A stretch of 64,000 nucleotides of DNA, from contig JAGIBF010000023.1 in assembly GCA_017744515.1 (NCBI GenBank), forward strand, positions 20,208 to 84,207, in the 5' to 3' direction. A program made the position numbers and the translations under genes. Shown here one piece after another: positions 44,930-53,012 of this stretch. The notes beneath the pieces were generated by a model. That model saw nothing but the letters and a program-made list of their open reading frames with translations. It searched no databases and was not told where the DNA came from. This DNA comes from Niastella sp. (GTDB taxonomy: Bacteria > Bacteroidota > Bacteroidia > Chitinophagales > Chitinophagaceae). Numbering within the stretch: position 1 is the first letter of the stretch; each line of letters begins with the position of its first letter.

Positions 44930-44964
44930 AAAGGTGAGCCGGCTTTTGAGGCCGACCCACCTTT
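44930..44964 (-). terminator. yceI terminator, GGTGAGCCG hairpin family
   Basis: Arms AAAGGTGAGCCGGC (44930-44943) and GCCGACCCACCTTT (44951-44964) with one mismatch, 24 nt after the yceI stop. Confidence 0.7.
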
Positions 44965-44987
44965 ATGATGAAGCTGTTTTATATTAG

Positions 44988-45629
44988 TTATTTCGCTTCG
45001 GTGAGTTCTGCATTGATGGTCACTTCCACGTCTTTTCCTACTACGAGCCCGCCGGCTTCTGTAGCACGGTCCCATTTCAGGTTATAGTCGAAGCGATTGA
45101 TAACTGTAGTGGCTTTAAATCCGGCCCTGGCGCCGCGTTGTGTATTGATGGTGCCTCCAAAGGTAACATCAAATACTACTGGCTTGGTGATGTCCTTAAC
45201 GGTCATGTTGCCTTCCAGTTTGAATTTTTTGTCGCCAGCGGGTTTGAATGCTGTGCTTTCGAATTTTATCTGGGGATATTTTTCTGCTTCGAAGAAATCA
45301 GCGCTTTTGAGGTGCTTGTCTCTGTTTTCGTTAAAGGTGTTGATCGAACCTGTCTCGATAGTGAATGTGACCTTGAAATCGGAAAAGTCGGGTTTTGTAT
45401 TTTCAAAGGTTCCGTCGAAGGTAGTGAATGCACCATCCAGCTGGGACACTACATTGTGGGTGATGGTGAAGCGCACGTTGGAGTGGCCTTTGTCGAGGTT
45501 CCATTTTCCTGCTCTGAGTGGCAGATTGTTAGTGGTGCCGGGGGTGTTGGTTGTCTTTGCAGGACGAAATGCTACCAATACAGCGCCTGTGGCTACTACC
45601 ACAACGGCGGCAAGGAGAAATTTCTTCAT
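44988..45629 (-). CDS. YceI-family periplasmic protein
   Basis: 213 residues. A single N-terminal hydrophobic segment (FLLAAVVVVATGAVLVAF) is a signal or anchor, and the lipocalin-like YceI domain follows (about 40-210): WNLDKGHSNVRFTITHNVVS, AFTTFDGTFENTKPDFSDFK, HLKSADFFEAEKYPQIKFES, DITKPVVFDVTFGGTINT. YceI proteins bind long isoprenoid-type lipids in the periplasm; the ligand here is unknown. Monocistronic with its own terminator. Confidence 0.93.
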   Translation of the reverse strand: MKKFLLAAVVVVATGAVLVAFRPAKTTNTPGTTNNLPLRAGKWNLDKGHSNVRFTITHNVVSQLDGAFTTFDGTFENTKPDFSDFKVTFTIETGSINTFNENRDKHLKSADFFEAEKYPQIKFESTAFKPAGDKKFKLEGNMTVKDITKPVVFDVTFGGTINTQRGARAGFKATTVINRFDYNLKWDRATEAGGLVVGKDVEVTINAELTEAK

Positions 45630-45981
45630 AATGCAGTGGGTTTTAATGTTTAAACGTCATTAAAGATAGTTATAATCCGTATTGGAATAGTATACGTTGA
45701 AAAATATTCCGGGGTTTAGCCCAAGGGCCTGTTTTTTACCCAAATGCATTGATTTGTCTGTTATATAGAGAATATTTAAAATCAAACGCTTGCATAAGCG
45801 CCATGTTATTATTAGTTTGCAGCCCAATTCCAAGCTACGAGCTTCGAGCTGTGAGCTACGAGCCAATACAGCTTCCTTGTTCTTTCTCCCGATACCCTTG
45901 AAACTCCGCTGTTTAATGACCCAATATTCAATATGTGCCCCTTGACTATTGCTGGCTTTAATCTGTATAACCATAATTAAA
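45630..45981. other. 352-bp divergent gap between yceI and the GT2 gene
   Basis: Holds a possible yceI -7 element (TATCTTTA, one base from consensus, at about 45668-45675 on the minus strand) and a heptad array (45834-45861). The rest is AT-rich with no recognisable structure or gene. Confidence 0.5.
45834..45861. repeat. Heptad array, unit GCTACGA, copy 1
   Basis: Four units in exact register: GCTACGA, GCTTCGA, GCTGTGA, GCTACGA. Copy 2 is at 59417-59444. Confidence 0.75.
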
Positions 45982-46725
45982 ATGAACGTTTCAACCAACA
46001 TGCAACCTTTTAACAAGCTTTCCATCGTAATTCCGGCCTACAATGAGGGAGCTACTATTCACCTTATCCTGGACCGGATCGACGAAGTGGAATTATTGAA
46101 TAAGATCCAGAAGGAAATCATTATTGTGAATGACTGTTCCAAGGATAACACGGAGGAGGCTATTTTAAAGTATAAGTCTGAGCATCCGCATTTGAATATT
46201 CAGTATTTCAAGCATGAAGTGAACCAGGGCAAGGGCGCCGCTCTGCATACTGGTATTTCCAAAGCTACCGGTAATTATACTGTTATCCAGGATGCCGATC
46301 TGGAATATGACCCCGAAGAGTTTAATGTTCTTATCAAACCTATATTGAAGGGCCACGCTGATGTGGTTTTCGGTTCCCGGTTTCTGGGTGGTAACCCGCA
46401 CCGTATCTTGTTTTTCTGGCACTCTATCGGCAACAAAATGCTGACGATGGCCTCGAACATGTTTACCAACCTGAACCTTACCGACATGGAAACGTGTTAT
46501 AAGTTGTTCCCCACTCATGTTATTCAACAAATACAACTGAAAGAGAAGCGTTTTGGTTTTGAGCCTGAGGTAACTGCCAAGATCGCACGTGTGAAGGATG
46601 TGCGGATCTATGAAGTTGGTATTTCTTATTATGGCCGTACTTATGCCGAGGGTAAGAAAATCAACTGGAAGGATGGTTTCCGGGCTATTTATTGTATCCT
46701 TAAATACAATCTCTTCAGCCGATGA
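45982..46725 (+). CDS. Glycosyltransferase family 2 (polyprenyl-phosphate sugar synthase-like)
   Basis: 247 residues from the ATG at 45982; an ATG at 46000 (MQPFNKLSIVIPAYNEG) is also possible. GT-A fold motifs: LSIVIPAYNEGATIHLIL, IIIVNDCSKDNTEEAILKY, GKGAALHTGISKATG and QDADLEYDPEEF (metal-binding Asp-x-Asp). The overall pattern and the VVFGSRFLGGNP segment match dolichol-phosphate mannose synthase-like enzymes without C-terminal membrane helices. It likely makes a lipid-linked sugar donor used by the membrane glycosyltransferase two genes on. It overlaps the methyltransferase start by 4 bp (ATGA). Confidence 0.9.
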   Translation: MNVSTNMQPFNKLSIVIPAYNEGATIHLILDRIDEVELLNKIQKEIIIVNDCSKDNTEEAILKYKSEHPHLNIQYFKHEVNQGKGAALHTGISKATGNYTVIQDADLEYDPEEFNVLIKPILKGHADVVFGSRFLGGNPHRILFFWHSIGNKMLTMASNMFTNLNLTDMETCYKLFPTHVIQQIQLKEKRFGFEPEVTAKIARVKDVRIYEVGISYYGRTYAEGKKINWKDGFRAIYCILKYNLFSR

Positions 46726-47465
46726 CGGCGCCGGAGCACTTTCATGAAACTGACCCGACGGGTTTACAAACTTTAGAACGATTTGCAGCGGCTACTCATT
46801 TTAACCGCTGGTTATTTGATACGGTACGACCGCATTGTAAGGGTCATGTGCTGGAGGCAGGTAGTGGTATTGGCAATATTTCAAGGTTGCTTCTTGAAAA
46901 TAAGTTTCGCCTTACTGCCAGTGACGTACGCACGGATTATTGCGAAGTGTTGCAACGGCAGTTTGGCAATCATCCTAATCTGGCCGGTGTAGAGCATCTT
47001 GACCTGGCGACGCCTGTTCTTGCTCAACAGTATGGCCATTTGCTGCATCAGTTCGATACGGTGATAGCGCTGAATGTTGTAGAGCATATCGAAGATGACA
47101 GAAAGGCTATCGATAACTGTATACAGCTTCTGAAACCGGGTGGGCACCTGGTGATCCTGGTCCCTGCTTTTCAATCGTTGTATAATTCTTTCGACGTGGA
47201 GCTGGGTCATTACAGGCGGTATACCAGACGTTCTTTACGGGCTTTGGAGGAAGATGCGGGGCTTACTGTTGTGCATCAACAGTTCTTTAATGCCGTAGGT
47301 ATTATTGGCTGGTTTATCGATGGCAGTATTTTGCGCAAACGTCTTATTCCCAGGAAACAATTGCTGCTTTTCGACAAACTGCTTCCGATCATTAAGCTTG
47401 CCGACATTCTATCTTTTCATTCTATCGGTTTATCTACTATTGCTGTTGGCCGCAAACCCATATAA
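46722..47465 (+). CDS. Class I SAM-dependent methyltransferase
   Basis: 247 residues. SAM-binding motif I is HVLEAGSGIGNISRLLLEN (about 45-63). Then SDVRTDYCEVL (acidic residue binding the ribose), FDTVIALNVVEHIEDDRKAI (motif with His-Ile) and LLKPGGHLVILVPAF. The C-terminus has a Tyr/Arg-rich stretch, GHYRRYTRRSLRALEEDAGL, common in methyltransferases of polysaccharide clusters. Its start overlaps the stop of the GT2 gene, so translation is coupled. The target is unknown; a lipid- or glycan-linked intermediate is inferred from context. Confidence 0.88.
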   Translation: MTAPEHFHETDPTGLQTLERFAAATHFNRWLFDTVRPHCKGHVLEAGSGIGNISRLLLENKFRLTASDVRTDYCEVLQRQFGNHPNLAGVEHLDLATPVLAQQYGHLLHQFDTVIALNVVEHIEDDRKAIDNCIQLLKPGGHLVILVPAFQSLYNSFDVELGHYRRYTRRSLRALEEDAGLTVVHQQFFNAVGIIGWFIDGSILRKRLIPRKQLLLFDKLLPIIKLADILSFHSIGLSTIAVGRKPI

Positions 47466-47477
47466 ATTATTGTATCT

Positions 47478-48764
47478 ATGGTACAACCTTCTTTTTCTCC
47501 GATCAATGTTACGATGAGCAATCTTTTCAGGCTGGCGATGTTTGGCATGGCTGTGGTGTACCTGGTGAGTTGTTTTACGCCGCTGCATATCCATTTCGAT
47601 TCTATCCGCTACTATAATATCAAGGATTGTATCGAATATGGCTGTCCTCCTGATTCTTTTGCGGCTACCGATTATCTGCCTTATGGCTATACCGGGTTGC
47701 TGATAACATTGTCGAAACTGGGAGTTCTGAATGCGTTCAGCATCACTTTCGTGAACTGTCTATTTGTTTTTGCGGGGTTGTTTTTTGTGTACAAGATCTT
47801 TGTGGGTAAGGTTCATCCATTCTTGTTTGCAGTGCTGGCTTTGTTCAACTGGACTGTGATCAAGTTTGTAACGCACCCCCTGTCGGAGATGCAATATATT
47901 TTCTTCTCCAGTGCGAGCTTGTATTGTTTCTACCTGTATACGCAAAAGAAAAGCTATCTACACCTGGGACTGGCGTTTGTATTCTGCCTTCTGACCATCC
48001 TGACGCGCACGGTGGGCATTGCCCTGTTGCCTGCTTTGGTGCTTGGCATCGTGTGGGAATATAGGGATCAGCTGAAGCGTGTGGTGCAAAAGAATAAGTT
48101 GTTGATCGCGGGTGTTGTGGTAGTGGGTATCGGGGGTGTTGTCTTTTCGGCCAGCAAACTGAAGATCACTGATTATACCAACTTATTGAAGGGGCCATTG
48201 GAAAAGGGCGTGGGTAATTTCCTGGGTGAGAACCTGAAAAATCACTTCACTGAGCTGACCGAGGTGTTTTTCAATACGCCCTCCAGCAAGCTGATGGGTT
48301 ATTTGCCGGGCTCTCTCGGCACCGGTTTGTTTGTGGCGTTGGGTGTGATCCTGTTTGGCTGGGTGATGTATAATACTTTCTCCAAGCGGAGTTCTATTCC
48401 TTTCTATATCCGGATGTACTTGTTGTTTTATTCTATCATCATTCTGAACTGGCCTTATTATGATCCGCGCTTCTGGGTGCCTGTGCTGCCTTTGCTGGTA
48501 GTGGTGGTGTTGCAAACGCCTTTCAACAGCAAACCACTGATAAAGGGCATAAGCCGGCTTTATCTGGCTGGTTACCTGGCGCTGGGCTTGTTTGCAGCTG
48601 CCTACTCTCTCTATGTGGGGTTGAATAAAGAGCGATTTGCTCAAAAGCAAGCCAGTGGGGTGTACCGGAATGAATATGAAACGAAGTTTTTTGGCAAACC
48701 GCAGAGTGATACGGCTACGCATATCGATGCGGAGGTGTTGAATATTTTGAAGAAATATGATTAG
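47478..48764 (+). CDS. Polytopic membrane glycosyltransferase-like protein (GT-C type)
   Basis: 428 residues with about ten membrane segments. After the first one comes HIHFDSIRYYNIKDCIEYGC, an acidic loop placed like the catalytic Asp loop of GT-C enzymes (ArnT/PMT type). Further helices include FAVLALFNWTVIKFV and LLPALVLGIVWEY. The family is not one I can name. As the third gene of a unit with a polyprenyl-phosphate-sugar synthase, it probably uses the lipid-linked sugar on the outer side of the membrane. It starts 12 bp after the methyltransferase, and a heptad array begins 4 bp after its stop. Confidence 0.75.
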   Translation: MVQPSFSPINVTMSNLFRLAMFGMAVVYLVSCFTPLHIHFDSIRYYNIKDCIEYGCPPDSFAATDYLPYGYTGLLITLSKLGVLNAFSITFVNCLFVFAGLFFVYKIFVGKVHPFLFAVLALFNWTVIKFVTHPLSEMQYIFFSSASLYCFYLYTQKKSYLHLGLAFVFCLLTILTRTVGIALLPALVLGIVWEYRDQLKRVVQKNKLLIAGVVVVGIGGVVFSASKLKITDYTNLLKGPLEKGVGNFLGENLKNHFTELTEVFFNTPSSKLMGYLPGSLGTGLFVALGVILFGWVMYNTFSKRSSIPFYIRMYLLFYSIIILNWPYYDPRFWVPVLPLLVVVVLQTPFNSKPLIKGISRLYLAGYLALGLFAAAYSLYVGLNKERFAQKQASGVYRNEYETKFFGKPQSDTATHIDAEVLNILKKYD

Positions 48765-48768
48765 GAAA

Positions 48769-48803
48769 GAATACAGAATTCAGGATACAGAATACAGAAG
48801 AAA
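48769..48803. repeat. Heptad array, unit GAATACA, copy 2
   Basis: Five units in register: GAATACA, GAATTCA, GGATACA, GAATACA, GAAGAAA. It begins 4 nt after the stop of the membrane glycosyltransferase gene. Confidence 0.75.
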
Positions 48804-48846
48804 GGCAGAGTCGGGACATTAGTCCTGTGACTTCGGGTTGTTTCTG

Positions 48847-48854
48847 TATTTTTG
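48847..48854 (+). promoter_or_regulatory. Aminotransferase -7 promoter element
   Basis: TATTTTTG matches TAnnTTTG and ends only 4 nt before the ATG at 48859, so the transcript would begin at or next to the start codon (leaderless). No TTTG at -33 was found, so this is tentative. Confidence 0.35.
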
Positions 48855-48858
48855 GCGT

Positions 48859-50118
48859 ATGAAACTTAGCCATTTGTCCGAAACGCTCATCGGTTCGGAG
48901 ATTGTGAAATTAGGCGGTGAAATCCGCGAAAAGATCAGTAAGGGTGAAAAGATTTACAATTTTACGGTAGGGGACTTCGATCCTTCTATTTTCCCCATTC
49001 CGCAGGCGCTCGAAGACGAGATCGTTAATGCTTACCGGAAACATTTTACCAATTATCCGCTTGGCGAGGGTAATACCGACCTCCGGGAAGCTATTGCTGC
49101 TTTCCTGAAGAAGAGGGAAAACCTGGAGTATGCTTTGCCGGAAATATTGGTTGCTTCCGGCGGCCGGCCGCTTATCTATTCTTTGTTCAGGGCTATTTGT
49201 GATGCCGGTGATAAGGTGATCTATGCGGTACCTTCCTGGAATAATAATCATTACACGCATTTTATAGGTGCTCAGCACGTGGTGGTGGAAGCCACTGCCG
49301 AGAATAACTTCATGCCTACGGTTGAACATATCCGTCCTCATCTTAATGGGGCTACGCTGCTGGCGCTCTGCTCTCCTCAAAACCCAACGGGTACTACTTT
49401 CACCAAGGCTGACCTTGAAGCGATCTGCGACATGGTGCTGGAAGAGAATGCGCGCCGTGGTGAGGGAGAGAAGAAGTTGTATGTGATGTATGATCAAATG
49501 TACTGGCAACTGACTTTTGGTTCTATCAGGCATTTTGACCCGGTGAACCTGCGGCCAGCTATGCGTGATTACACTGTTTATATCGACGCTATCAGTAAGG
49601 TGTTTGCCGCTACCGGTGTGCGGGTGGGCTGGGCTTTTGGTCCGCGCATCATCATGGACAAGATGAAGGCTATCCTGAGCCATGTAGGCGCCTGGGCACC
49701 TAATGCCGAACAAAAGGCCGTAGCGAAGTACCTCTACATGAACGAGGATATGGATGCTTACCTGGTTAAATTCAAGGCTGCTGTAGAAGCACGCCTGCGC
49801 GGTATTTACGAGGGTTTTCAGCAGTTGAAGCGGGAAGGGTTTGCCGTTGATGCCATTACTCCTCAAGCGGCGATCTACCTGACTATTAAGATCGACCTGG
49901 CTGGCAAGAAAACTGCTGATGGCAGTGTGTTGAAAGATCAGGCTGCTGTAACTGCCTATCTGTTGAATGAAGCAAAGCTGGCTATCGTTCCGTTCTATGC
50001 TTTTGGGGCTGACCGTTCTTCGCCCTGGTATCGCCTGAGTGTTGGCACCTGCAAGGTGGAGGAGATCCCGGCGATGATCGATCAGTTGAGGAAGGCCTTG
50101 GAGAAGTTGACAGGTTAA
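48859..50118 (+). CDS. PLP-dependent aminotransferase, class I/II
   Basis: 419 residues from the ATG at 48859 (MKLSHLSETLIGSEIVKLGG), the usual start of this family; an in-frame TTG upstream is rejected. Fold-type I signs: KIYNFTVGDFDPSIFPIPQA, NYPLGEGNTDLREAIAAFLK, CSPQNPTGTTF (substrate carboxylate site), YDQMYWQLTF and DAISKVFAATGVRVGWAFGP, with the Schiff-base Lys in AISKVF. The C-terminal Arg is in SPWYRLSVGT. The amino donor is not predictable. The last codons and stop lie inside an octad repeat array. Confidence 0.9.
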   Translation: MKLSHLSETLIGSEIVKLGGEIREKISKGEKIYNFTVGDFDPSIFPIPQALEDEIVNAYRKHFTNYPLGEGNTDLREAIAAFLKKRENLEYALPEILVASGGRPLIYSLFRAICDAGDKVIYAVPSWNNNHYTHFIGAQHVVVEATAENNFMPTVEHIRPHLNGATLLALCSPQNPTGTTFTKADLEAICDMVLEENARRGEGEKKLYVMYDQMYWQLTFGSIRHFDPVNLRPAMRDYTVYIDAISKVFAATGVRVGWAFGPRIIMDKMKAILSHVGAWAPNAEQKAVAKYLYMNEDMDAYLVKFKAAVEARLRGIYEGFQQLKREGFAVDAITPQAAIYLTIKIDLAGKKTADGSVLKDQAAVTAYLLNEAKLAIVPFYAFGADRSSPWYRLSVGTCKVEEIPAMIDQLRKALEKLTG

Positions 50119-50138
50119 CAGGTTGAAAAGTTGATAAG
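50107..50138. repeat. Octad array, unit TTGATAGG, copy 3, overlapping a gene end
   Basis: Four units in register: TTGACAGG, TTAACAGG, TTGAAAAG, TTGATAAG. The first unit and a half encode the last residues (LTG) and the stop codon of the aminotransferase. Confidence 0.8.
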
Positions 50139-50152
50139 GGATTTATCGAAAT

Positions 50153-50184
50153 AAAAAAGGATGACTTACTCAGTCATCCTTTTT
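50153..50184. terminator. Bidirectional terminator
   Basis: 8-bp stem GGATGACT (50159-50166) with AGTCATCC (50172-50179), 5-nt loop, flanked by A6 and T5. Convergent genes on both sides. Confidence 0.8.
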
Positions 50185-50206
50185 CAATTATGTGGTGGGA
50201 CTTCTA

Positions 50207-50455
50207 TCAGTTCTTATTGCAAATGAAAACGAACGGCTTCAGCTCAGGCTGATTGATCACCTTCTGGATAACATGGGGCTGGTGTATGATCTTATACTTG
50301 TTAAGATCAAATATCTCGTGCGCCATGCAAAAATTATCCATGGTCTCAAAGAAGAGTAATAACTGGTTTAATTGTTCCAGTTCATTCTCCATAGCATCTT
50401 TGTCAAGAGATTCATCCTTCATCAGGACAAGCAAATCGCGATTGGGCGTTTTCAT
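50207..50455 (-). CDS. Hypothetical 82-residue protein
   Basis: 82 residues, no signal peptide or membrane segment. It is Leu/Asn/Asp/Glu-rich and probably helical (LDKDAMENELEQLNQLLLFF ETMDNFCMAHEIFDLN) with a short C-terminal strand region ending in ELKPFVFICNKN. I recognise no family. It starts 14 bp after the stop of the 45-residue lipoprotein, so the two are likely co-expressed. Its own terminator is shared with the aminotransferase. Confidence 0.6.
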   Translation of the reverse strand: MKTPNRDLLVLMKDESLDKDAMENELEQLNQLLLFFETMDNFCMAHEIFDLNKYKIIHQPHVIQKVINQPELKPFVFICNKN

Positions 50456-50469
50456 TTTCTATCAGGATA

Positions 50470-50607
50470 TTAATAGCCTACAAAACCTTTGTTGAGGCCA
50501 CATCCGCACTTCTTTGATGAACCCATACCTTTACCTGAGCTACAGGCAGTCATCAACACACTCATCACTATGGCCAGCAAAACCAATTGATATTTAATCT
50601 TCTTCAT
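50470..50607 (-). CDS. Small 45-residue lipoprotein
   Basis: Found by reading the gap; it is shorter than common ORF cut-offs. From the ATG at 50607 the product is 45 residues: a lipoprotein signal ending in VLMTAC (Cys22), then SSGKGMGSSKKCGCGLNKGF VGY, a short basic, Cys- and Gly-rich mature part. Bacteroidota genomes carry many such tiny lipoproteins of unknown function. The upstream gap to the glycosyltransferase start is AT-rich and would hold the promoter. The 82-residue gene follows at 14 bp. Confidence 0.65.
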   Translation of the reverse strand: MKKIKYQLVLLAIVMSVLMTACSSGKGMGSSKKCGCGLNKGFVGY

Positions 50608-50661
50608 ACTGTTCTTTACTAAATTAAACTATTTTACACACAAATTTATTATTTAAGACTG

Positions 50662-51783
50662 GTGGTATCTGTAAATTTTAACAGTTCTACACGTAAACCC
50701 CTAGTGCTGGTGAGCCCCCTGGATTGGGGCCTGGGCCATACCACCCGCTGTATTCCGCTGATCCGTGAATTGTTGCAATTGGGGTGCCAAGTTATTATCG
50801 CTTGTAATTCAATACAAAAGGAGTTATTAAATCATGAATTTTCGGACCGGGTCAGCTACACTCATTTAGCCGGCTATGGCATCCGGTATGGTAAAAATCG
50901 CCGTTCGACTTTTGTCCGGCTGGCGCTCCAATCCTTCAAAATTTTGACCAAAATCAAGCAAGAAAGGGGTTGGTTGAGGGGCTTTTTGGAGCAAAAACAG
51001 GTTGATTTCATCATTTCGGATAATCGTTTTGGGCTGTATGCCGCTGGCGTTCCCTCCGTCTTTATCACACACCAATTGCAGATCAAAACAGGACTGGGAC
51101 GCTGGGCTGACGGGCTGACGCGCCGTTGGAACTACCTCCGGCTTCAACAGTTCAGCATGTGCTGGGTGCCTGATGTTGCGGGCTCTCCTTCTTTATCGGG
51201 TGAGCTGTCGCATTCATCTAAAATGCCTACCCTGCCTGTGCGCTATATCGGCCCTTTGTCGAGGCTTGAGTCATGCACTACAAGTGGGAATGGTGGGTTA
51301 CTCATCATTCTATCTGGCCCCGAACCGCAGCGGAGTATTTTTGAAGGGTTGCTGTTGGAACAGCTTACTGACTATAAGGGTAAAGTAGTTTTGGTGCGCG
51401 GGCTTCCGCAGTCGACTGCCTTGCCTGCTGTACCAACCAATTGTACGGTGCTTAATCATGCTCCAGCCAGTTTGCTGCATGCTTTGATCTGCGCAGCTGA
51501 TCTTGTGATCAGCCGTTGTGGGTATACTACTGTAATGGATCTAATAGCGCTTCGAAAGAAATCCATCATGGTGCCTACGCCCGGACAGGCTGAACAGGAA
51601 TATCTTGCTCAACATTTACAGGAGCAGCAGTGGGCTTATACGTTGGATCAAAAGGGCTTTGTGTTGAGCAAGGCTTTGTTGGAGGCTGAACGGTTTGAGT
51701 ATAAGTTACCGGTGATTGATATGAATGGATATAAGGTGGCGGTGAGGGAATTGGTTTTTCCGGACACTACCCTTAGAAAATAA
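50662..51783 (+). CDS. MurG-like (GT28-type) glycosyltransferase
   Basis: 373 residues. The start is a GTG at 50662, since no ATG exists before residue about 170 and the conserved opening KPLVLVSPLDWGLGHTTRCI needs to be included. The N-terminal domain has GLGHTTRC (acceptor-side glycine loop), the C-terminal domain has LIILSGPEPQRS, APASLLHALICAADLVISRC GYTTVMDLIALRKKSIMVPT and GQAEQEYLAQHL, the UDP-sugar-binding part of GT28 enzymes. Substrate is unknown. Its 3' end overlaps by 11 bp with the convergent TonB-C-domain lipoprotein. Confidence 0.82.
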   Translation: MVSVNFNSSTRKPLVLVSPLDWGLGHTTRCIPLIRELLQLGCQVIIACNSIQKELLNHEFSDRVSYTHLAGYGIRYGKNRRSTFVRLALQSFKILTKIKQERGWLRGFLEQKQVDFIISDNRFGLYAAGVPSVFITHQLQIKTGLGRWADGLTRRWNYLRLQQFSMCWVPDVAGSPSLSGELSHSSKMPTLPVRYIGPLSRLESCTTSGNGGLLIILSGPEPQRSIFEGLLLEQLTDYKGKVVLVRGLPQSTALPAVPTNCTVLNHAPASLLHALICAADLVISRCGYTTVMDLIALRKKSIMVPTPGQAEQEYLAQHLQEQQWAYTLDQKGFVLSKALLEAERFEYKLPVIDMNGYKVAVRELVFPDTTLRK

Positions 51784-52258
51784 CAGGTACGGTGATCATA
51801 CAAGACACGTTTTGTTTATTGCACTTTCCTGGAATCCATTTGGGCATTTTTGAAAAAACCCGAATCAATTCTTTTTCTCCACCGGTATAGTCCTTTACTG
51901 ATTTATCCCTGATCCGTGGAAATTTTAAAACGCCAGCACTATCAATAATACAAGACACACTAAAAGTGCCCTGATATGGCTCATTCTCTTCAAAGTCAAA
52001 ATGCGTATTTACAAATTTTATTAACGCTAAATCTCCGCCATAAAAAGCGGGCCGGGAATCATAGGTTTTATAAATAGTTAATTTCGAAAAATCGTCAACT
52101 ATAGCCTTGCACTCTCTTTCTTTTTCATTACTGCTGCTATCGATACTATTGTTACTACTATCAATTCCACTACTACTATTTTTGCTATGGTTGCCACTTC
52201 CACAACTAATATAAAATACCCCTGCAATTGATAAATATTTCATTAGTGCATTCAACAT
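51773..52258 (-). CDS. Lipoprotein with TonB C-terminal-like domain
   Basis: 161 residues (ATG at 52258, or at 52243 for a 156-residue product). The signal ends in FYISC, so lipidation is likely. A Ser/Asn-rich linker follows (about 20-50), then a TonB-C-like domain: SRPAFYGGDLALIKFVNTHF DFEENE, GTFSVSCIIDSAGVLKFPRI, KELIRVFSKMPKWIPGKCNK and a final MITVPVIF strand. That ending (MPKW.PG ... V.VPVIF) is the hallmark of TonB C-terminal domains in Bacteroidota. There is no inner-membrane helix or proline-rich span, so it is not a normal energy transducer. Its role is unknown. The stretch looks AT-rich relative to its neighbours. Confidence 0.72.
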   Translation of the reverse strand: MLNALMKYLSIAGVFYISCGSGNHSKNSSSGIDSSNNSIDSSSNEKERECKAIVDDFSKLTIYKTYDSRPAFYGGDLALIKFVNTHFDFEENEPYQGTFSVSCIIDSAGVLKFPRIRDKSVKDYTGGEKELIRVFSKMPKWIPGKCNKQNVSCMITVPVIF

Positions 52259-52322
52259 ATTATTCAGGTATTGCGGTCACTTTTATTTCTTTTTTGCCTA
52301 TCGATAGGATAAGCAGGCTGTA

Positions 52323-52724
52323 CTAATATTCAATTCTTCGATTCTTTAAAATAATGTGATCTGGCACCTTCGCCCAGCCCGTATCCGGAAATGGTGCAAG
52401 GTTATGAGGAACAGGCCACTCGTAATGAATTACTGCAATGGAAGGATCTTTGTATGAAAACTCAACAACATACCAATCTCCAACTATAACTGTATAGTTA
52501 CGATTCTTTGAATTGTATGCTTCGTACTCATTCCCATTGTAATGAAATTTATAATGATAGTGTTCTCCGTTCTTCAATGAGCTGGATTCTTTATACACAA
52601 CTGCAACTGTATAACGAAGGTGTTTCTTTATTTCATTTTTTCTTCTGTAAGGATTGTAAAATCCAAAGATCAATAGCCCAATTATGACAATTGAGATAAT
52701 ATATTGAATCGTTTTTTTAGTCAT
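52323..52724 (-). CDS. Hypothetical single-span membrane protein
   Basis: 133 residues. One N-terminal membrane segment (YIISIVIIGLLIFGFYNPY), then a soluble beta-rich part (HLRYTVAVVYKESSSLKNGE HYHYKFHYNGNEYEAYNSKN ... GDWYVVEFSYKDPSIAVIHY) that resembles DUF3592-like small membrane proteins. I cannot name it with certainty. AT-rich like the preceding gene; the two may be one acquired block. Confidence 0.6.
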   Translation of the reverse strand: MTKKTIQYIISIVIIGLLIFGFYNPYRRKNEIKKHLRYTVAVVYKESSSLKNGEHYHYKFHYNGNEYEAYNSKNRNYTVIVGDWYVVEFSYKDPSIAVIHYEWPVPHNLAPFPDTGWAKVPDHIILKNRRIEY

Positions 52725-53012
52725 AAATGGATAACTTAACTATTGATTGCCTTTCGGACACCAACTGCCCTGCTGTTTTTGGCAAAAACTGCACTTTTTA
52801 GTCAACTCCACTATTTGAATACACTATCTATACTTCTAACATACCGTTGACATACTTCTGCTATACTCCAGCCCTACATCAAGTTCTTCGTTTTCGCTTT
52901 TAAAATTTTCCTTTCTGTCACTGATGCTGTCTGATTGTCATCAATAGTGTTGTTAATCAAATGTAATGCTAACAATCAATTGGAGCAATTGTAGATTGAA
53001 CGAAACGCTGCC

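Noticed and set aside
45660..46025. 121-codon minus-strand ORF between yceI and the GT2 gene.
   Set aside because: Made largely of translated intergenic repeat and the antisense of the GT2 N-terminus; no domain seen.
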